Assembly (NCBI GenBank): GCA_963696675.1
Contig: CAVOLM010000069.1
Location: 124,001-188,000 of the forward strand
DNA length: 64,000 nucleotides
Direction: 5' to 3'
Source: DATBVX01 sp963696675
GTDB lineage: Bacteria; Pseudomonadota; Gammaproteobacteria; Steroidobacterales; Steroidobacteraceae
Shown here: piece by piece, positions 48,277 to 57,667 of the stretch
How positions within the stretch are numbered: the first letter of the stretch is position 1
Layout: each line of letters opens with the position of its first letter
Program-made: the position numbers and the translations under genes
Notes under the pieces: generated by a model
Told to the model about the DNA's origin: nothing
The model's input: only the letters and a program-made list of their open reading frames with translations
Databases searched by the model: none

Positions 48277-49713
48277 ATGACACCCGAGGAATTTCGCAAG
48301 TACGGGCACGAGCTGATCGATTGGATCGCGGATTTTCGCAAGCATGTGTACGCGGGCGAGTTTCCGGCGCTGTCGCAAGTTCCGCCGGGCAAACTGCGGG
48401 CGCAGCTGCCGGCGTCGCCGCCGCAATCAGGCGAGCCGTTCGAGGAGATCATCAAGGATCTCGATCGGCACATCGTTCCGGCGCTCAGTCATTTTCAGCA
48501 TCCGTCCTTCTTCGGCTACTTCCCTTCGAACAGCCTCCTCGCCTCGGTGCTCGGCGACTATGCGAGTACCGGACTTGCGCAGATCGGCCTGAACTGGGCA
48601 TCGAGCCCTGCGCTCACCGAGCTCGAGGAACTGACTACCGATTGGTTTCGCCAGATGGTCGGGCTCAGCAGCGAGTGGAGTGGTGTCATCCAGGATACGG
48701 CGTCGAACGCGAGCCTCGTCGCGCTCCTGTGCGCGCGGGAGCGCGCCACCGGGCACAGTGCCTTGCACGGTGGGTTGCAGGCCGAAGCCTCGCCGGTAAC
48801 GGTTTATTCGTCCGAGCAGAACCACAGCTCGATCGACAAGGCGGTGCTGCTGGCTGGATTCGGCCGGGAAAATCTGCGGCTCATTCCCACCGATCAGAAT
48901 CACGCGCTGCAGGTCGATGCTTTGCAGGCGGCAATCGAGCGCGATCTCGCCTCGGGTCACACACCGGGCGCGGTAGTGGCGACGATCGGCACCACCGGCA
49001 CGACCGCCATCGACCCTCTAGGCGACATCGCGAGACTCGCGCTGCATCACGGCATGTGGCTACATGTCGACGCGGCGATGGCGGGCTCCGCAATGATCCT
49101 GCCCGAGTGCCGCGCGTTATGGCAGGGCATCGAGTCCGCAGACTCGGTGGTGATCAATCCGCACAAGTGGCTCGGAGCCGCCTTCGACTGCACGACCTAC
49201 TTCGTGCGCAGTCCCGGGGAGCTGGTGCGCGTGATGTCGACGAACCCCAGCTTCCTGCGCACTGAAGCGGACAGCGAAGCGAAGAACCTTCGCAACTGGG
49301 GCATTCCCCTTGGCCGCAGGTTCCGCGCGCTCAAGTTGTGGTTCCTGATTCGCGAGCAGGGCGTCGCCGGATTGCAGGCGCGTCTGCGGCGGGATCTCGC
49401 CAACGCGCAATGGCTCAAGGAGCAGGTCGACGCGACGCCTGGATGGAAGCGGCTCGCGCCCGTGCCGCTGCAAACTGTGTGCGTGCGACACGAGCCAGCC
49501 GAACTCGAAGGAGCAGCGCTCGACCGGCACACACTCGACTGGTGCAACCGCATCAACACTTCCGGTCGGGCCTGGCTCACGCCAGCGCAGCTTCAGGGTC
49601 GCTGGATGGTACGGGTCTCGATCGGCGCAGAGGCAACTGAGCGTCCCCATGTGCAGGCCCTCTGGGATCTCATGCGCCGGGAAGCGGAAATCACGTCACC
49701 AGAGGGCCAGTGA
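48277..49713 (+). CDS. PLP-dependent group II decarboxylase (aromatic-amino-acid decarboxylase-like)
   Basis: 478-aa fold I PLP enzyme. The Schiff-base lysine is in VVINPHKWLGAAFDCTTY and the PLP-stacking/aspartate motif is HVDAAMAGSAMILPE. The opening MTPEEFRKYGHELIDWIADF and HPSFFGYFPSNSLLASVLGDY match aromatic-L-amino-acid decarboxylases, including the substrate-side HPxFF.YFP. Possible substrates are DOPA, tryptophan or tyrosine. ATG 48277 is chosen over GTG 48271. It is followed by the saccharopine-type gene after 13 bp, so the two may be co-transcribed. Confidence 0.92.
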   Translation: MTPEEFRKYGHELIDWIADFRKHVYAGEFPALSQVPPGKLRAQLPASPPQSGEPFEEIIKDLDRHIVPALSHFQHPSFFGYFPSNSLLASVLGDYASTGLAQIGLNWASSPALTELEELTTDWFRQMVGLSSEWSGVIQDTASNASLVALLCARERATGHSALHGGLQAEASPVTVYSSEQNHSSIDKAVLLAGFGRENLRLIPTDQNHALQVDALQAAIERDLASGHTPGAVVATIGTTGTTAIDPLGDIARLALHHGMWLHVDAAMAGSAMILPECRALWQGIESADSVVINPHKWLGAAFDCTTYFVRSPGELVRVMSTNPSFLRTEADSEAKNLRNWGIPLGRRFRALKLWFLIREQGVAGLQARLRRDLANAQWLKEQVDATPGWKRLAPVPLQTVCVRHEPAELEGAALDRHTLDWCNRINTSGRAWLTPAQLQGRWMVRVSIGAEATERPHVQALWDLMRREAEITSPEGQ

Positions 49714-49726
49714 TATCGCAAGCACG

Positions 49727-50806
49727 ATGAGCGATCGGGGTAGCACATGGATGCTCTACGGCGCTAACGGCTACACCGGCGAGTTGATCGCGCGGGAGGC
49801 GCGCGCGCGAGGTGGACGACCGATTCTCGCCGGCCGCAACGCGCCGGCGGTCAAACAACTGGCGGAGGAGCTTCAGTGCGAGTGGCGCCAGTTCGCGCTT
49901 GATGACGAAGCCGCACTGAAGCGAGGGCTCGCGGGCGTCTCGCTGGTCCTGCACTGCGCGGGGCCTTTTTCATCGACTGCGCGACCCATGATCGCGGCAT
50001 GCCTCGGGTCGCGCGTGCACTACCTGGACATCACCGGCGAGATCGAGGTCTTCGAGTGGGCTCATGGTCTTGACGATCAGGCGCGCCGCGCCGGGGTGCT
50101 CCTTTGTCCCGGTGTCGGTTTTGATGTGGTACCGAGCGACTGTCTCGCCGCGAGGCTCAAGCAGGCACTGCCGCATGCGACTCACCTCGCACTCGGCTTC
50201 GACAGTCGCAGTGGGCCGAGTCGCGGCACCGCGAAGACCATGATCGAGGGGCTGCGCCATGGCAGCGCCGTGCGCGTGGATGGGCGGATCGTCAACGTTC
50301 CGCTCGCGAGCCGGGTGCGCGAGATCGACTTTGGCGAGGGCGTGAAGACTGCAGTCGCCATTCCCTGGGGCGACGTCAGCACGGCGTTCTATACGACCGG
50401 CATCCCGAATATCGAGGTCTACATACCAGCGTCGCCGCGCGCGATACGGCGCCTGCGGCGGCTGAATCGCTGGCGCGCACTGCTCGGCCTCGCTCCCGTG
50501 CAGTCGTGGCTCAAGCGGCGCGCCGACCGGTCCGCGCCCGGGCCGGACGCCGAGCAGCGCGATCGAACACCCGTTCTGCTGTGGGGCGAAGTGCGCAATG
50601 CGGCGGACTGCACCATTACGGGGCGATTGCGCGTCGCCAATGGATACAGCTTCACCACGCATGCGGCCGTGCGAATTGTGGAGCAGGTAATGACTGCCAT
50701 GCCGGTTTCGGCCGGCTATCACACCCCCTCGCAAGTGGTGGGAGCGGGCTTTGTTGAGACCTTGCCAGGGTCAACAGTGGTAGCGCTGCAAGACGCGCGC
50801 ACGTGA
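49727..50806 (+). CDS. Saccharopine dehydrogenase-like NAD(P)-binding oxidoreductase
   Basis: Rossmann-fold protein of 359 aa starting MSDRGSTWMLYGANGYTGEL (the GxxGxTG motif of trans-acting enoyl reductases and saccharopine dehydrogenase-like reductases). LVLHCAGPFSSTARPM and VHYLDITGEIEVF follow, then GVGFDVVPSDCLA. Homologues include mycobacterial trans-acting enoyl reductases, which modify lipid intermediates, but the specific function is uncertain. ATG 49727 is chosen because the Rossmann motif begins soon after it and upstream codons look unrelated. Confidence 0.85.
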   Translation: MSDRGSTWMLYGANGYTGELIAREARARGGRPILAGRNAPAVKQLAEELQCEWRQFALDDEAALKRGLAGVSLVLHCAGPFSSTARPMIAACLGSRVHYLDITGEIEVFEWAHGLDDQARRAGVLLCPGVGFDVVPSDCLAARLKQALPHATHLALGFDSRSGPSRGTAKTMIEGLRHGSAVRVDGRIVNVPLASRVREIDFGEGVKTAVAIPWGDVSTAFYTTGIPNIEVYIPASPRAIRRLRRLNRWRALLGLAPVQSWLKRRADRSAPGPDAEQRDRTPVLLWGEVRNAADCTITGRLRVANGYSFTTHAAVRIVEQVMTAMPVSAGYHTPSQVVGAGFVETLPGSTVVALQDART

Positions 50807-51054
50807 GGCGCTCATCCTCGGCCGTTTTGGGGAACAAAATCCGTCGTTCCTGTCGAATACCGTCACTGTCATTCGTCATCCTGTAGCCACCGGTCATCCC
50901 AGCAGCCGGCGGGACGACTGGTCACCGCGCGGCCCATGGCCTGCATCTGGCGGCTGCGGTTCGGTACCATAGCGGCTCGAGGACATCGGCGGTTCTTCCC
51001 AGGCGGATCCCCTTGCGCCGTGTATGCCACGGACGGAGCCCATTGGAATCAAAC

Positions 51055-52239
51055 ATGAAGTCAAGCACTGCGCGCCTTCTCATCACCCTCACAGTCGCCG
51101 AAGTACTCATAACCGCCTGCGGTAAATCAGCACCACCCGCATTTCCGGTGCCGGAAGTGGAAGTGATCAGGGCGCACGCGCAATCGGTCCCCCTGACGCG
51201 TGATTTCGTCGGCAGGCTCTCGGCGACGCGTGCGGCCGACGTGCGCGCTCGGGTTACGGGCGTGCTTCTGAAGCGTCTGTATGTCGAGGGTTCCGACGTC
51301 AAAGAGGGCCAGCCGCTGTTTCAGATCGATCCGGCGCCGCTCAAGGCCTCGCTCGAAGCGGCGGAAGCTGGGCTCGCGCAGGCTGAGGCGAACGCCACCA
51401 ACGCTCGGCTGTTCGCGCAACGCACGCGCGAACTGAAAACTACTGGCGCCGTGTCGAAATCGGACGTGGATACCGCAGAAGCGAACGAGCGCTCTACGGC
51501 TGCGGCCGTCAAGCAGGCGACTGCCAACCTGCAAACCGCGCGCATCAATCTCAGCTACGCACTGGTGCGGGCGCCCATTTCGGGTCGGTCGAGCCAGCAG
51601 CGCGTGACCGAGGGTGCGCTCGTGGGCCAGGGTGAAGCGACGCTCCTCACGACCGTCGAACAGATCGACCCGATCTACGTGAACTTCGATCGGCCGGCGT
51701 CCGAGGTCCAGGAGCTGCGTCGCGCGCAGACGGCGGGCGCCGTGACGCTGGTGGAACCGAACAAGGCGCAGGTTCAGTTGATCTTCCCGGACGGCACACC
51801 GTACGGAGAAGTCGGGTCGCTCGATTTTACCGATGTGAGCGTGGACCCGAACACGGGCGCCGTTGCCTTTCGCGGCCTCATTCCCAACCGCGATCGCCGC
51901 CTGCTGCCGGGCCTGTTTGTCAACCTGCGTCTCACCATCGGCGAGCTCAACCAGGCATTCCTCGTGCCGCAGCTCGCGGTGCTGCGCGATGGCACTGGTC
52001 CTTATGTGCTGGTTGTGGGGGGCGATAGCAAAGTCATGCAGAAGCGCGTGCAGATCGCGAGCGCGCAGGAGAATCGCTGGGTGATCACCTCCGGGCTCGC
52101 TGAAGGGGACCAGATCATCGTCTCGGGATTGCAGCAGGCGCAGCCCGGTGCGCCGGCGAAGGCGGTTGCCGCACAGGCACCACAACCGAATGCGTCGGCA
52201 CAGGCTCCTGCAGATGGGCCGACTCCCGGCGCGCACTGA
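51055..52239 (+). CDS. RND efflux periplasmic adaptor subunit (AcrA/MexA family), lipoprotein
   Basis: 394-aa membrane fusion protein that links the inner-membrane pump to an outer-membrane channel. It starts with a lipoprotein leader ending LITAC. The lipoyl domain halves (VTGVLLKRLYVEGSDVKEGQ and YALVRAPISGRSSQQRVTEG) enclose the coiled-coil hairpin (AEAGLAQAEANATNARL). A beta-barrel domain (VNFDRPASEV) and a C-terminal Ala/Pro-rich tail follow. It is the first gene of an operon with the pump gene, 15 bp apart. A 248-bp gene-free gap precedes it and no regulator is adjacent. Confidence 0.95.
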   Translation: MKSSTARLLITLTVAEVLITACGKSAPPAFPVPEVEVIRAHAQSVPLTRDFVGRLSATRAADVRARVTGVLLKRLYVEGSDVKEGQPLFQIDPAPLKASLEAAEAGLAQAEANATNARLFAQRTRELKTTGAVSKSDVDTAEANERSTAAAVKQATANLQTARINLSYALVRAPISGRSSQQRVTEGALVGQGEATLLTTVEQIDPIYVNFDRPASEVQELRRAQTAGAVTLVEPNKAQVQLIFPDGTPYGEVGSLDFTDVSVDPNTGAVAFRGLIPNRDRRLLPGLFVNLRLTIGELNQAFLVPQLAVLRDGTGPYVLVVGGDSKVMQKRVQIASAQENRWVITSGLAEGDQIIVSGLQQAQPGAPAKAVAAQAPQPNASAQAPADGPTPGAH

Positions 52240-52254
52240 TCACAGGGACCGACG

Positions 52255-55200
52255 ATGCCGCAATTCTTCATCGATCGCCCGGTATTCGCGTGGGTGATCG
52301 CGATCCTGATCACCGTAGCCGGTGTCCTGGCGATCTTCCGCCTCCCGGCTGCAGCGTACCCGGACATCGCGCCGCCTCAGATCAATATCTCCGCCAGTTA
52401 CCCGGGCGCCAACGCCGATACCGTGGAGCAGGCCGTCACGCAGGTGATCGAGCAGCAGCTCACTGGCATCAACAACCTGCTGTACTTCACGTCGTCCTCG
52501 AGCTCGAACGGCGAATCCTCGATCACACTCACTTTCGAGCCGGGCACCGACCCTGACATCGCGGCGGTACAGACGCAGAACCGAGCCACACTCGCCGAGC
52601 CGCGGCTGCCAATCGAAGTCACCCAGCAGGGCGTCACCGTTTCGAAAGCGAACGCCGGCTTCCTGGTGGCGCTCGGCATCCGCTCGGATAACGGCTCCTT
52701 TTCATCGCAGGCCCTCAACAACCTGCTGGCGGCGCGAATCCTGGATCCGATCCGGCGTATCCCCGGCGTCGGCTCGGCCAACCAGTTCGGTTCCGAGTAC
52801 GCGATGCGCATCTGGCTCGACCCGGACAAGTTGCACGCTTATTCGATGTCACCGGACGATGTGCTCGAACGAGTGCGCAATCAGAATGTGCAGTTCGCGT
52901 CGGGCTCGATCGGTGCGCAGCCCGCGGCACCGAACCAGCAATTCACGGCGCCGGTGTCTGCGGAAGGGCGTTTCACCGCGCCTGAGCAGTTCGAAAACAT
53001 CATCCTGCGTGCGGAGGCGAACGGCACTACGGTGCGGCTCAAGGATGTCGCCCGCGTGGAGCTTGGCCTCAGCGGCTATGGCTTCGACGTGCGCCTCGAC
53101 GACAGGGCGGTAGCGGCTTTCGGCGTCCAGCTGCTGCCGGGTGCCAATGCGCTCGAGGTGGCGCGCAACGTCAAATCGAAGATGGAAGACCTGCGGCGGA
53201 GCTTTCCCGCCGGCGTCAATTGGTTCATCGCGTTCGATTCGACGACGTTCATCACGCACGCGATCAAGGAAGTGATCATCACCCTCGTGGCTGCGGTCGT
53301 GCTCGTGTTCATCGTGATGCTGGTGTTCCTGCAGAGTTTCCGCGCGACCGTGATTCCAACTCTGGTCGTGCCGGCGGCGCTCATGGGAGCGTTCATCGGC
53401 ATGTATGCGCTCGGGTTCTCGATCAACCAGCTGAGCCTGTTCGGCATGGTGCTCGCGATCGGCATCGTGGTGGACGATGCGATCGTCGTGATCGAGGCCG
53501 TCGAGCGCATCATGCGTGAGGAGGGCCTGTCGCCGAAGGAAGCGACCCGCAAGGCGATGGGTCAGATCACCGGGCCCATCATCACCATTAGCGTGGTCCT
53601 CGCGGCGGTGTTCATTCCGAGCGCCATGCAGACGGGCAGTGTCGGGGTGATCTATCGCCAGTTCGCGCTCACCATCGCGATCTCGATGCTGTTTTCGGCA
53701 TTCCTGGCCTTGAGCTTCACGCCCGCGCTGTGTGCGACGATCCTGCGGCCCACGCACCTCAAGCCGAATTTCATCTTTCGCTGGTTCAATCGGGCCTACG
53801 ACCGATCGCAGTCGGCTTACACGCGCCGCGTTGACCAGTCGACCTATCACGCGCCGCGGTGGATGATCGCGTTCGGGGTGCTGGTCGTGATCACGGGCCT
53901 GCTGTTTGCTCGTCTGCCCGGTAGCTTCCTGCCGGACGAGGACCAGGGTTATACGCTCGGCTTCGTACAACTCCCGCCCGGCTCCACGATGAATCGCACC
54001 AAGGAAGTGCTCAGAGATATCGGTGGACGGTTGAAGCAGCACGAAGCAGTGAACTCCGTGTTCCAGGTCGCCGGATTCAGCTTCATAGGGGAGGGAGAGA
54101 ATGTGGGCATTCTCTTCATCCGCATGAAGGATTGGGCGGATCGCAAGACCAACGCCGCGGACTTCGTCGGCTGGGCGAACGGCATGGCGTTCATGACAGT
54201 CAAGAACGCACAGGTGTTCTTCGCCAATCTGCCGACGATCAGCGGGCTGGGACGATTCGGCGGCTTCGATTTCTATCTCGAGGATCGTTCCGGCCAGGGT
54301 CACCAGGCGTTGCTCGCCGCACAGGGCACGCTGATGCAGAAGGCTTCGCAGAGCAAGATTCTCGCGAACGTGCGCCCCAATTCGCTCGAGCCCGCACCGC
54401 AGCTGCGCCTGACGCTCGATCGTGTGCAGGCACAGGCCATGGGCCTGCCCGTACAGGACGTGTTCTCGGCGATTCGCCTGATGCTCGCCCCGGTGTACGT
54501 CAATGATTTCTACTTCGAGGGGCGCGTGCTGCGAGTGCTGATGCAGGCGGATGCACCGTTTCGCTCGGATTCCGACTCGATACGTCATTTCTACGTACCA
54601 TCGACCATGCCTGCCGCGGGGACCCAAGCCTCGACCGCCGGCATCGCGATGACGCCGACCGCACCGCGCACGGCGGCGACAGCCAACATGCCGACCATGG
54701 TTCCACTCTCGACCGTGATCAAGTCGGAGTGGGTGGTCGCCTCGCCGAGCCAGTCGCGATACAACGGCTACGCTGCCGTTGAGATCACCGGCATGAACGC
54801 GCCCGGCAAGAGCTCGGGCGAAGCGATGAAGGAGATGGAGCGCATCGTCTCGCAGGATCTGCCCCGCGGGTTCGGCTACGACTGGGCGGGCCAGTCGCTG
54901 CAGGAAATTCTTTCAGGCGCGGAGGCGCCGCTCCTCTTCGCGCTCTCGATCCTGGTGGTGTACTTGTGCCTTGCCGCCCTCTATGAGAGTTGGTCGACGC
55001 CACTCTCGGTCATGCTGATCGTTCCGCTCGGCGTCCTTGGTGCACTGCTCGCAGTGTCGCTGCGGTTTCTGCCCAATGACGTCTACTTCAAGGTAGGCCT
55101 CATCACGATCATCGGCCTCGCGGCTAAGAACGCGATCCTGATCGTGGAATTCGCGGTCGACGAACAAGCGAAGGGCAAGAGTCTGCACGCGGCGGTAATC

Positions 55201-55467
55201 GAAGCGGCACGATTGCGCCTGCGCCCGATCCTCATGACTTCGTTCGCCTTCATTCTCGGCGTGATGCCCCTCGTGGTTTCCACGGGTGCGGGCGCCAATG
55301 CGCGACGGGCGATCGGCACTGGCGTCGTAGGCGGCATGCTGACAGCAGCACTCCTCGGCGTGCTGTTCGTGCCGGTGTTCTACGTCGCGATACGCCGGTT
55401 GATGGGCGACAAGCTCAACGGGGAAGGCGAGAAGCCAGCTCGTCTGCCTGGGGCCTCGCCGCCCTGA
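52255..55467 (+). CDS. HAE1-family RND efflux pump (AcrB/MexB type)
   Basis: 1070-aa inner-membrane trimer subunit that exports drugs, detergents or lipids using the proton gradient. The first periplasmic and membrane parts show FFIDRPVFAWVIAILITVAG, YPGANADTVEQAVTQVIEQQ and SSNGESSITLTFEPGTDPDI. Helix 4 carries the paired aspartates in GIVVDDAIVVIEAVERIM. The second half has FGYDWAGQSLQE and GLAAKNAILIVEFAVDE with the lysine of the relay. No outer-membrane channel gene follows; a palindromic repeat comes next, so the channel is encoded elsewhere. Confidence 0.97.
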   Translation: MPQFFIDRPVFAWVIAILITVAGVLAIFRLPAAAYPDIAPPQINISASYPGANADTVEQAVTQVIEQQLTGINNLLYFTSSSSSNGESSITLTFEPGTDPDIAAVQTQNRATLAEPRLPIEVTQQGVTVSKANAGFLVALGIRSDNGSFSSQALNNLLAARILDPIRRIPGVGSANQFGSEYAMRIWLDPDKLHAYSMSPDDVLERVRNQNVQFASGSIGAQPAAPNQQFTAPVSAEGRFTAPEQFENIILRAEANGTTVRLKDVARVELGLSGYGFDVRLDDRAVAAFGVQLLPGANALEVARNVKSKMEDLRRSFPAGVNWFIAFDSTTFITHAIKEVIITLVAAVVLVFIVMLVFLQSFRATVIPTLVVPAALMGAFIGMYALGFSINQLSLFGMVLAIGIVVDDAIVVIEAVERIMREEGLSPKEATRKAMGQITGPIITISVVLAAVFIPSAMQTGSVGVIYRQFALTIAISMLFSAFLALSFTPALCATILRPTHLKPNFIFRWFNRAYDRSQSAYTRRVDQSTYHAPRWMIAFGVLVVITGLLFARLPGSFLPDEDQGYTLGFVQLPPGSTMNRTKEVLRDIGGRLKQHEAVNSVFQVAGFSFIGEGENVGILFIRMKDWADRKTNAADFVGWANGMAFMTVKNAQVFFANLPTISGLGRFGGFDFYLEDRSGQGHQALLAAQGTLMQKASQSKILANVRPNSLEPAPQLRLTLDRVQAQAMGLPVQDVFSAIRLMLAPVYVNDFYFEGRVLRVLMQADAPFRSDSDSIRHFYVPSTMPAAGTQASTAGIAMTPTAPRTAATANMPTMVPLSTVIKSEWVVASPSQSRYNGYAAVEITGMNAPGKSSGEAMKEMERIVSQDLPRGFGYDWAGQSLQEILSGAEAPLLFALSILVVYLCLAALYESWSTPLSVMLIVPLGVLGALLAVSLRFLPNDVYFKVGLITIIGLAAKNAILIVEFAVDEQAKGKSLHAAVIEAARLRLRPILMTSFAFILGVMPLVVSTGAGANARRAIGTGVVGGMLTAALLGVLFVPVFYVAIRRLMGDKLNGEGEKPARLPGASPP

Positions 55468-55481
55468 GCCCGTTCGTGATC

Positions 55482-55639
55482 GCCTGCGCGTCGGGGCTGG
55501 GTATTCATCACCTGAGCCCGACACGAACGGCACACCGCAGAACTGCGTGCGTTGCCGTTCGCGCTGTACGGCAACGTATCGTCCATGTAATCAAATCCGA
55601 ACGGGCTCGGTGATGAACACCCAGCCCCGGCGCGCAGGC
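55482..55639 (+). repeat. Core-palindrome family, copy C
   Basis: The arms pair over about 38 bp (CCTGCGCG, GGGGCTGGGT and TTCATCACC blocks). The inner arm GGGCTGGGTRTTCATCACC is shared only with copy D. The core keeps GACACGAACG, TTCGCGCTGTACGGCAACGT and GTAATCAAATCCGAACGGG. It fills the gap between the convergent pump gene and arfB. A fragment GAGCCCGTTCG just before it (55466-55476) repeats part of the right arm. Confidence 0.88.
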
Positions 55640-55643
55640 TACG

Positions 55644-56069
55644 TCAGTCGTCGAAGCCGACGCGGCCACGCAAGCGTTTGACGGATTTGCGGGTGCGTTT
55701 GCTCTCCAGGCGCCGTTCTTTCGCAGCCCGCGTCGGTCGCGTCGCATGGCGCACTTTCGGTTCGACGAGCGCGCGGCGAATGAGATCCGCCAGTCGTTCA
55801 TGGGCATCGCGCCGGTTCTGCTCCTGCGTGCGGTGCCGGCGCGCGATGAGCAGCACGCTGCCGTCCTCGTTGAGGCGCTGACCCGCCAGCGCCCGCATGC
55901 GGGCCTTCACGCGTTCGTTGAGGGCCTGCGTCCCGGCAAGATCGAAGCGCAGTTGCACGGCGGAGGCAACCTTGTTGACGTTCTGGCCGCCGGGACCGGA
56001 AGCGCGAACGAAACGCAGCTCGAGGTCGGAGTCGGGGATCTCAATCGGTCCTGAAATATGCAGACCCAC
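55644..56069 (-). CDS. arfB: Alternative ribosome-rescue factor ArfB (YaeJ)
   Basis: Peptidyl-tRNA hydrolase that rescues ribosomes stalled without a stop codon. 141 aa with the GGQ motif in RASGPGGQNVNKVASAVQLR (about residues 24-43). The C-terminal tail is basic (RPTRAAKERRLESKRTRKS) and enters the mRNA channel. The proportions match ArfB. It is the last gene of a minus-strand run from DUF3301 (58811) to here, separated from the mscS gene by 12 bp. Confidence 0.95.
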   Translation of the reverse strand: MGLHISGPIEIPDSDLELRFVRASGPGGQNVNKVASAVQLRFDLAGTQALNERVKARMRALAGQRLNEDGSVLLIARRHRTQEQNRRDAHERLADLIRRALVEPKVRHATRPTRAAKERRLESKRTRKSVKRLRGRVGFDD

Positions 56070-56081
56070 GAGCGGGGCTTT

Positions 56082-57428
56082 TCACTCCCGCCGTTGCGCC
56101 TTGCCGGGGATCGCCCAGTCCTCGGCGTCTTCCGGCGAGGCACGGACGCGGATTTCGCGCTGCGCGACCGGGATGGTGATGTTGCTCTCCTTGAACAGGC
56201 GCCAAATGGTGCGATTGACTTCCGAGCGCACGTTGTTCACGCCCTCCTGCGGGTCTGCGATCCAGAAGCGCAGTTCCAGGTCCATACCGGATTCGGAGAA
56301 CGCCATGAGTCGCGACACCGGCGCCGGCTCGCGCAGGATGCGCCGATGGCCCTCGGCAGCCTTGATCAACACGCGCAGCGCAAGCTCCGGATCATCCTGG
56401 TAGCTGATCCGCACCGGCACCTTGATGCGTACCTTCGGGTCCGTGTAGCTCCAGTTGATCACCGAGTTGGTGATGAGAGTCTGGTTCGGCACGAGGGTCT
56501 CGACGCCGTCGCGATCGCGCACCACGACATAGCGGCCCTTGAGCTCCTGCACCCAACCGAACCCTTCCGTGGTCGTGCCCCCGACGCCGCTAAAGCTGAT
56601 CACATCACCGGGCTTGATGGATCGGTCCATCAGCAGCACGAAGCCGCTCACGAAATTGCTGGCGATGGCCTGCAGGCCGAAGCCGAGGCCGATACCGAGT
56701 GCGCCGGTGAACACCGTCAGGGTGCGCAGGTCGAGCCCGGCGTAGTTGAGGCCGATCAGGATGCTGAAAACGATCAGGAACGCGTGGATGAACTTCGAGG
56801 CGCCGATGCGCGTGCTGACCGCGAGGCCGGACACGGACATGAGCCGGCGCTCGATCCAGCGCGCCAGCCAGGTCGCGACCAGGACGAACAGCGTGATGAT
56901 GAAAAGCGATTCGAGGAGCGACCAGACGGTGAGCGGGTCCTTGCCTTTCGTGAGCGGAATGCTGTTGAGGCGCGTCTTGACCGGGTGCAGCCACCCGAAG
57001 AGGTTGATTGCGACCACTGCCCAGATGATGAGCGTCAGACGCGTCTCCCAGCCCTTGAGCCAGGTACTGGGTCCGAGTGAGAGCCGCAGCAGAAACACGG
57101 CGATGCGGATCAGCACCAGCGCGCCCATGAGTTGCAACATCAGGTCGAGGAAGTTGATCTCGAGCCCGAAGCTGTTGAGGACGCCGCGGGTCAGGAACAA
57201 CAGGAGCGTGGCAATGATGAAGGGGCTGATCTTGATCGCCCCCTCGGCGAGCTGCTCGCGAAAACTCGTGGCTGGAGGCGCATCGGGTGGAATCAGGCGA
57301 TTGCGCAGGTACCGGCCAAGGAACCATCCGAGGCCGAAGGTCGCCACCACCGCTGCAATCTCGGTGAGCGTGTCGCCACTCGACATCTGGGTGAACAAGC
57401 TCTCGAGAGCTTTGTAGATGCTTTGCAT
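56082..57428 (-). CDS. Mechanosensitive ion channel (MscS family, MscK-like size)
   Basis: 448-aa inner-membrane channel opened by membrane tension. Three to five N-terminal helices precede the pore helix and the MscS signature LGIGLGFGLQAIASNFVSGF. The cytoplasmic beta domain follows (IKPGDVISFSGVGGTTTEGF, VEDG-like RDRDGVETLVPNQTLITNSV). Its start codon overlaps the stop of the DUF465 gene (ATGA), so they form an operon. The long N-terminal membrane region suggests a multi-helix member of the family. Confidence 0.93.
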   Translation of the reverse strand: MQSIYKALESLFTQMSSGDTLTEIAAVVATFGLGWFLGRYLRNRLIPPDAPPATSFREQLAEGAIKISPFIIATLLLFLTRGVLNSFGLEINFLDLMLQLMGALVLIRIAVFLLRLSLGPSTWLKGWETRLTLIIWAVVAINLFGWLHPVKTRLNSIPLTKGKDPLTVWSLLESLFIITLFVLVATWLARWIERRLMSVSGLAVSTRIGASKFIHAFLIVFSILIGLNYAGLDLRTLTVFTGALGIGLGFGLQAIASNFVSGFVLLMDRSIKPGDVISFSGVGGTTTEGFGWVQELKGRYVVVRDRDGVETLVPNQTLITNSVINWSYTDPKVRIKVPVRISYQDDPELALRVLIKAAEGHRRILREPAPVSRLMAFSESGMDLELRFWIADPQEGVNNVRSEVNRTIWRLFKESNITIPVAQREIRVRASPEDAEDWAIPGKAQRRE

Positions 57429-57652
57429 CAGGCGTTGAGGTCCGGGATCAGCTGGCTTTCGAGCTTGGCGATCTGGTCCTTGAGCATGAGCTTGCGTTTC
57501 TTCAGGCGCTTGAGCTGCAGCTCGTCCACATCGAAATCGAGCGACAGCCGGGCAATCACGTCGTCGAGGTCACGATGCTCGATCCGCAGTTGCCGCAGGC
57601 GCTCGATGTTCTTGAACAGCTCGGTATCGACGTTGTCGGGTGGCTGGCTCAT
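57428..57652 (-). CDS. DUF465 (YdcH-like) small protein
   Basis: 74-aa helical protein with the DUF465 pattern HRDLDDVIARLSLDFDVDEL QLKRLKKRKLMLKDQIAKLE (charged helix pair). Function is unknown. It lies between the PHP gene (15 bp) and the mscS gene (4-bp overlap) in a minus-strand operon. Confidence 0.9.
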   Translation of the reverse strand: MSQPPDNVDTELFKNIERLRQLRIEHRDLDDVIARLSLDFDVDELQLKRLKKRKLMLKDQIAKLESQLIPDLNA

Positions 57653-57667
57653 GGTGCGAGCAGCACC

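Noticed and set aside
50807..51054. Additional gene in the 248-bp gap before the RND adaptor gene
   Set aside because: ORFs there are shadows; only a short hairpin (GTCATCCC...GGGACGAC) is seen.
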